A stretch of DNA of 64,000 nt, taken from Sphingomonas profundi. Lineage in GTDB: Bacteria > Pseudomonadota > Alphaproteobacteria > Sphingomonadales > Sphingomonadaceae. The translations under genes and the position numbers were made by a program. The stretch covers positions 3,348,001 through 3,412,000 of the forward strand of contig NZ_CP046535.1 of the NCBI RefSeq assembly GCF_009739515.1, read 5' to 3'. Under the pieces are notes generated by a model. It was not told the DNA's origin and ran no database searches. It was given only the letters and a program-made list of their open reading frames with translations. Below, piece after piece: positions 63,101 through 64,000 of the stretch; within the stretch, counting starts at the first letter, position 1; every line of letters starts with the position of its first letter.

Positions 63101-63231
63101 AGAATGGCCCGCGGCGCCGCCGTCTCCCCGCGCAGGATCGTGAGGGTCTCTGCAAGCTCGGGCTGTCGAACGATGAAATTCGATACGGCCTCATCATCGG
63201 ACTGAAAGGCCGGATTGAATTTGTACGCCAT
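60130..63231 (-). CDS. STAND-like ATPase with winged helix and TPR repeats
   Basis: A 1033-aa protein. An AAA/STAND-type NTPase domain occupies residues 1-270 (Walker A APRGAGKTTLCRR at 46-58; Walker-B-like RLLVVVENFHML near 145). A winged-helix or MarR-like segment follows (LPAVERKVFAALLDA, AKQIAEAARVNVNTASAMLG, GSVIKEQGRGRSALYYAAER), then RLFNIYYLMRRRSHPSSRVR. About fifteen TPR-like helical pairs make up the second half (for example ERAVEREPENPGTHSVFGLM, FNRALEIDPSCAPAILHLAR). This architecture resembles STAND sensors of bacterial immunity. The start at 63231 has GGAGCG upstream. It is divergent from a cyclase-like gene across two palindromes and convergent with the Pycsar-like cyclase. No known system name can be given. 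Confidence 0.75.
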   Translation of the reverse strand: MAYKFNPAFQSDDEAVSNFIVRQPELAETLTILRGETAAPRAILVAPRGAGKTTLCRRVLAEIRTDETLHALWQPIFLGEESYTVTTPGEFFLECLFYLADDAGDANLKARHREAVTIADETILLQRCLEILREVAAAAGKRLLVVVENFHMLLNDQIGSDRSILLTALADDSLFGVLATSVAQSTDESSSCPLDGYRILPLRPLTLDECHALWASLTTHDVPRARIRPLQILTGGSPRLIHILADFMRTPSLGDLMENLNQLIDQNTEYFKSQLDTLPAVERKVFAALLDAWDPSTAKQIAEAARVNVNTASAMLGRLSDRGSVIKEQGRGRSALYYAAERLFNIYYLMRRRSHPSSRVRALVAFMTEYYDRDELVATTAKLVDEACRFEPAKRADYHWAFDAILTGQPETVRARILAQTPADFLQSLRQDGLPAEVAPSLIEAEFEESDGDAAVDRLLRDAREALESEDADRAKALLAEAAAISPSNPMPFIQLAFTHLQLHEHEESVRAAERAVEREPENPGTHSVFGLMLSFADQTEAAEVAFNRALEIDPSCAPAILHLARLRDRNDDEDGALYLYRRAAALGELTDDATTHFARILMRQDKVDEAETLLRQALEDNSDRSDARHLFASLLSGTGRAPEAIALLREVAEGGEDWTAWADLGAFLSAEGEFTEARAALDRSVAIGASSPAIYEMLATAMRHMGEPFEVIAKVADAMLEKRAGDVWAWIAAGDIYSASRQRDRAEKAYRHATTLEDGEPAWVRLARLLMEKSASDAEAEAALRKAVEAVLDSGACGPMREVAELLVHHGDDDDALELLDEALAANEDCYCSLVLQGDIAARRHNEDGAREYFKSALALNDIGVSALTGLARISAPSEAQALIGRAMEADPDNPKCLLARAQLTDRELQFRIEDGAEALKRDPDLTEARLFLAPLEAKRGDIQAAIAHLGAALPELETRRELIPSFVDTSLELARVGLSAELSVLLDSEEGRTVEPLSIALKLNRGETPAVAKEIREVALDILDQLHAAER

Positions 63232-63274
63232 CGTCAGCGTCGCTCCATGACCTGCACCAGTGAGCACTCCTAGC

Positions 63275-63338
63275 TGCCAACAATTCTGTTGGCAAACGGA
63301 AAAACATGGTTTATGTCTTGCCAACAATTCTGCTGGCA
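63275..63338. promoter_or_regulatory. Two copies of a 20-bp palindrome in the ATPase/cyclase divergent gap
   Basis: TGCCAACAATTCTGTTGGCA (63275-63294, arms TGCCAACA/TGTTGGCA) and TGCCAACAATTCTGCTGGCA (63319-63338, one change) are 44 bp apart, start to start. They fill the gap between the two divergent genes. They look like operators for a dimeric regulator that controls both genes. Nothing in the window can be named as that regulator; the winged helix of the ATPase is one possibility. Confidence 0.65.
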
Positions 63339-63377
63339 GACCGGCTTCAGCGGAAAATGAATAGGAATCTCAATATT

Positions 63378-64000
63378 ATGGCAAAGAAGGTGTGGAAGAG
63401 CGAGACGACCGACAAACGGGTGGCAACCCGCTTGAAGGAGGTCGAGACGGTCGAGATCAAGGATTATGTACGCGATACCGACCTGCATGGGCTCGCGCGG
63501 AACAAGGCGTATCGCGTCGACGGCGTTCATGTTTATGCGGACATTCTCAACTTGGGCGAGATGCTGCAGTCGACCGAGGTCGAGGGCGAGACGTGCCACA
63601 AGCGGACCCTTCGCTTTCTTAACCTTCATTATCGCGCCGTCTACCGGATCATCGCCGCGGTGGATGCGATTCAGGTCGATTTTCACAATCAACGGCTGCA
63701 CTTGGTGGTCGCCAAGCCGTATGGCGACGAAGCCGCGCGCGTGCACAAGGCGGTGGCGATCGGCCAGCTGATTATGGATGTCCTGGCAAAGACCGGCGAG
63801 GATGGTGACGATAAGATTCCATCGGCAAAGGTCAGGGTCGGCATTGACACGGGCCTGGCCCTGGCGGTTCGGAACGGCCGCCGTGGCAGTTCCGAGCCGC
63901 TCTTCCTGGGCGTACCGGCGAACCATGCCGCCAAGCGCGCCGGGGGCGGAACCAACACCGGCATCTATCTGTCCAACGAAGCGCGTGGCGCCATCGACTT
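63378..64000 (+). CDS. Atypical class III cyclase-like protein (3' end outside window)
   Basis: 207 codons are visible from ATG 63378 (MAKKVWKSETTDKRVATRLK) and the frame is open to the last base. VHVYADILNLGEML (Asp54) matches the first metal-binding loop of class III cyclases. VGIDTGLALAV (154-164) and LFLGVPANHAAKRA (176-189) match the later active-site blocks. But where canonical enzymes have D-G-D-R, this one has VDFHNQRLHLVVAKP (100-114), so the second metal Asp is apparently replaced. It may be catalytically altered or inactive, or use another geometry. The weak upstream GGAAT is not a good ribosome-binding site. It is divergent from the TPR-ATPase, suggesting one functional unit. Confidence 0.72.
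   Translation, partial: MAKKVWKSETTDKRVATRLKEVETVEIKDYVRDTDLHGLARNKAYRVDGVHVYADILNLGEMLQSTEVEGETCHKRTLRFLNLHYRAVYRIIAAVDAIQVDFHNQRLHLVVAKPYGDEAARVHKAVAIGQLIMDVLAKTGEDGDDKIPSAKVRVGIDTGLALAVRNGRRGSSEPLFLGVPANHAAKRAGGGTNTGIYLSNEARGAID

Noticed and set aside
58858..64000. A CBASS reading of the cyclase genes
   Set aside because: CBASS uses CD-NTases of the polymerase-beta fold; both genes here have class III cyclase motifs instead, and no Cap2/Cap3 or HORMA genes are present.
1..64000. CRISPR arrays, tRNA or rRNA genes
   Set aside because: No regularly spaced direct repeats and no cloverleaf or rRNA-like stretch were seen while reading; a covariance-model scan would settle this for tRNAs.

Overview
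The window looks like part of an alphaproteobacterial, most likely sphingomonad (Sphingomonas/Sphingobium/Novosphingobium-type), genome. The DNA is GC-rich with strongly biased codon use. It carries SusC-like/TonB-type catabolic receptors, putidaredoxin/CYP101-type P450 components, many SDR, VOC and NTF2-like enzymes, and a plasmid/ICE gene set typical of that group (DUF932, ParB-like, DUF2493, SSB, coupling protein, MobF relaxase). Species assignment is inference; there is no rRNA or marker gene in view.

Layout. (1) 1-1.6 kb: ordinary chromosomal genes (ABC1/UbiB-type kinase 3' end, two small proteins). (2) 1.6-11 kb: a junction zone of dead mobile DNA (IS3 transposase remnant, TniA/Mu-C remnant, an IS21-family element at 6045-8591 with a frameshifted istA, a decapitated large serine recombinase, an ISNCY-type remnant). 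It surrounds a leftward acyl-CoA dehydrogenase / citryl-CoA lyase-like / acyl-CoA dehydrogenase / SDR operon whose first gene is cut by the IS21 copy. (3) 11.2-41 kb: a large catabolic cluster. It has a complete class I P450 system (putidaredoxin-reductase-like, [2Fe-2S] ferredoxin, two CYP101-like P450s), two TonB receptors, a Rieske oxygenase, four SDR/MDR/NmrA dehydrogenases, an FAH-family hydrolase, VOC proteins, three NTF2-like proteins, a PQQ dehydrogenase, an AceE-like E1 with lipoyl E2, a FAD hydroxylase, a BKACE-type beta-keto acid cleavage enzyme and a TetR regulator. A 14-bp palindrome, TGACC-N4-GGTCA, recurs in the cluster's promoter gaps and twice overlaps sigma-70-like promoter boxes, so the cluster looks like one TetR-type regulon. 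The gene content suits oxidation of an alicyclic or terpenoid-like ketone or ester followed by ring opening and acyl-CoA/oxo-acid processing; the substrate cannot be read from sequence. (4) 41-43.6 kb: an island edge with an integrase N-terminal fragment fused to an IS4 remnant, an S24 self-cleaving repressor with a divergent tiny gene, and a secreted lytic transglycosylase. (5) 43.7-58.5 kb: mobile-element backbone (Toprim/CHC2 protein, DUF932, ParB-like, DUF2493, VapBC-type TA, SSB, small proteins, VirD4/TraD-type coupling protein, MobF relaxase-helicase). No VirB/Tra mating-pair genes are in the window.

(6) 58.9-64 kb: a defence or signalling cargo directly downstream of the relaxase. It has a Pycsar-like pair (three-hydrophobic-segment DUF5706-type effector plus class III nucleotide cyclase). 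This is followed convergently by a 1033-aa STAND-like ATPase with winged helix and TPRs. Divergent from the ATPase, across two copies of a 20-bp palindrome, lies a second, atypical cyclase-like gene that runs off the window. This last ATPase/cyclase pair is the best candidate here for an undescribed nucleotide-signalling system.

Several genes (istA twice, Toprim, ParB-like) are broken by single-base indels in short G/C runs, so either decay or sequencing error has to be kept in mind.
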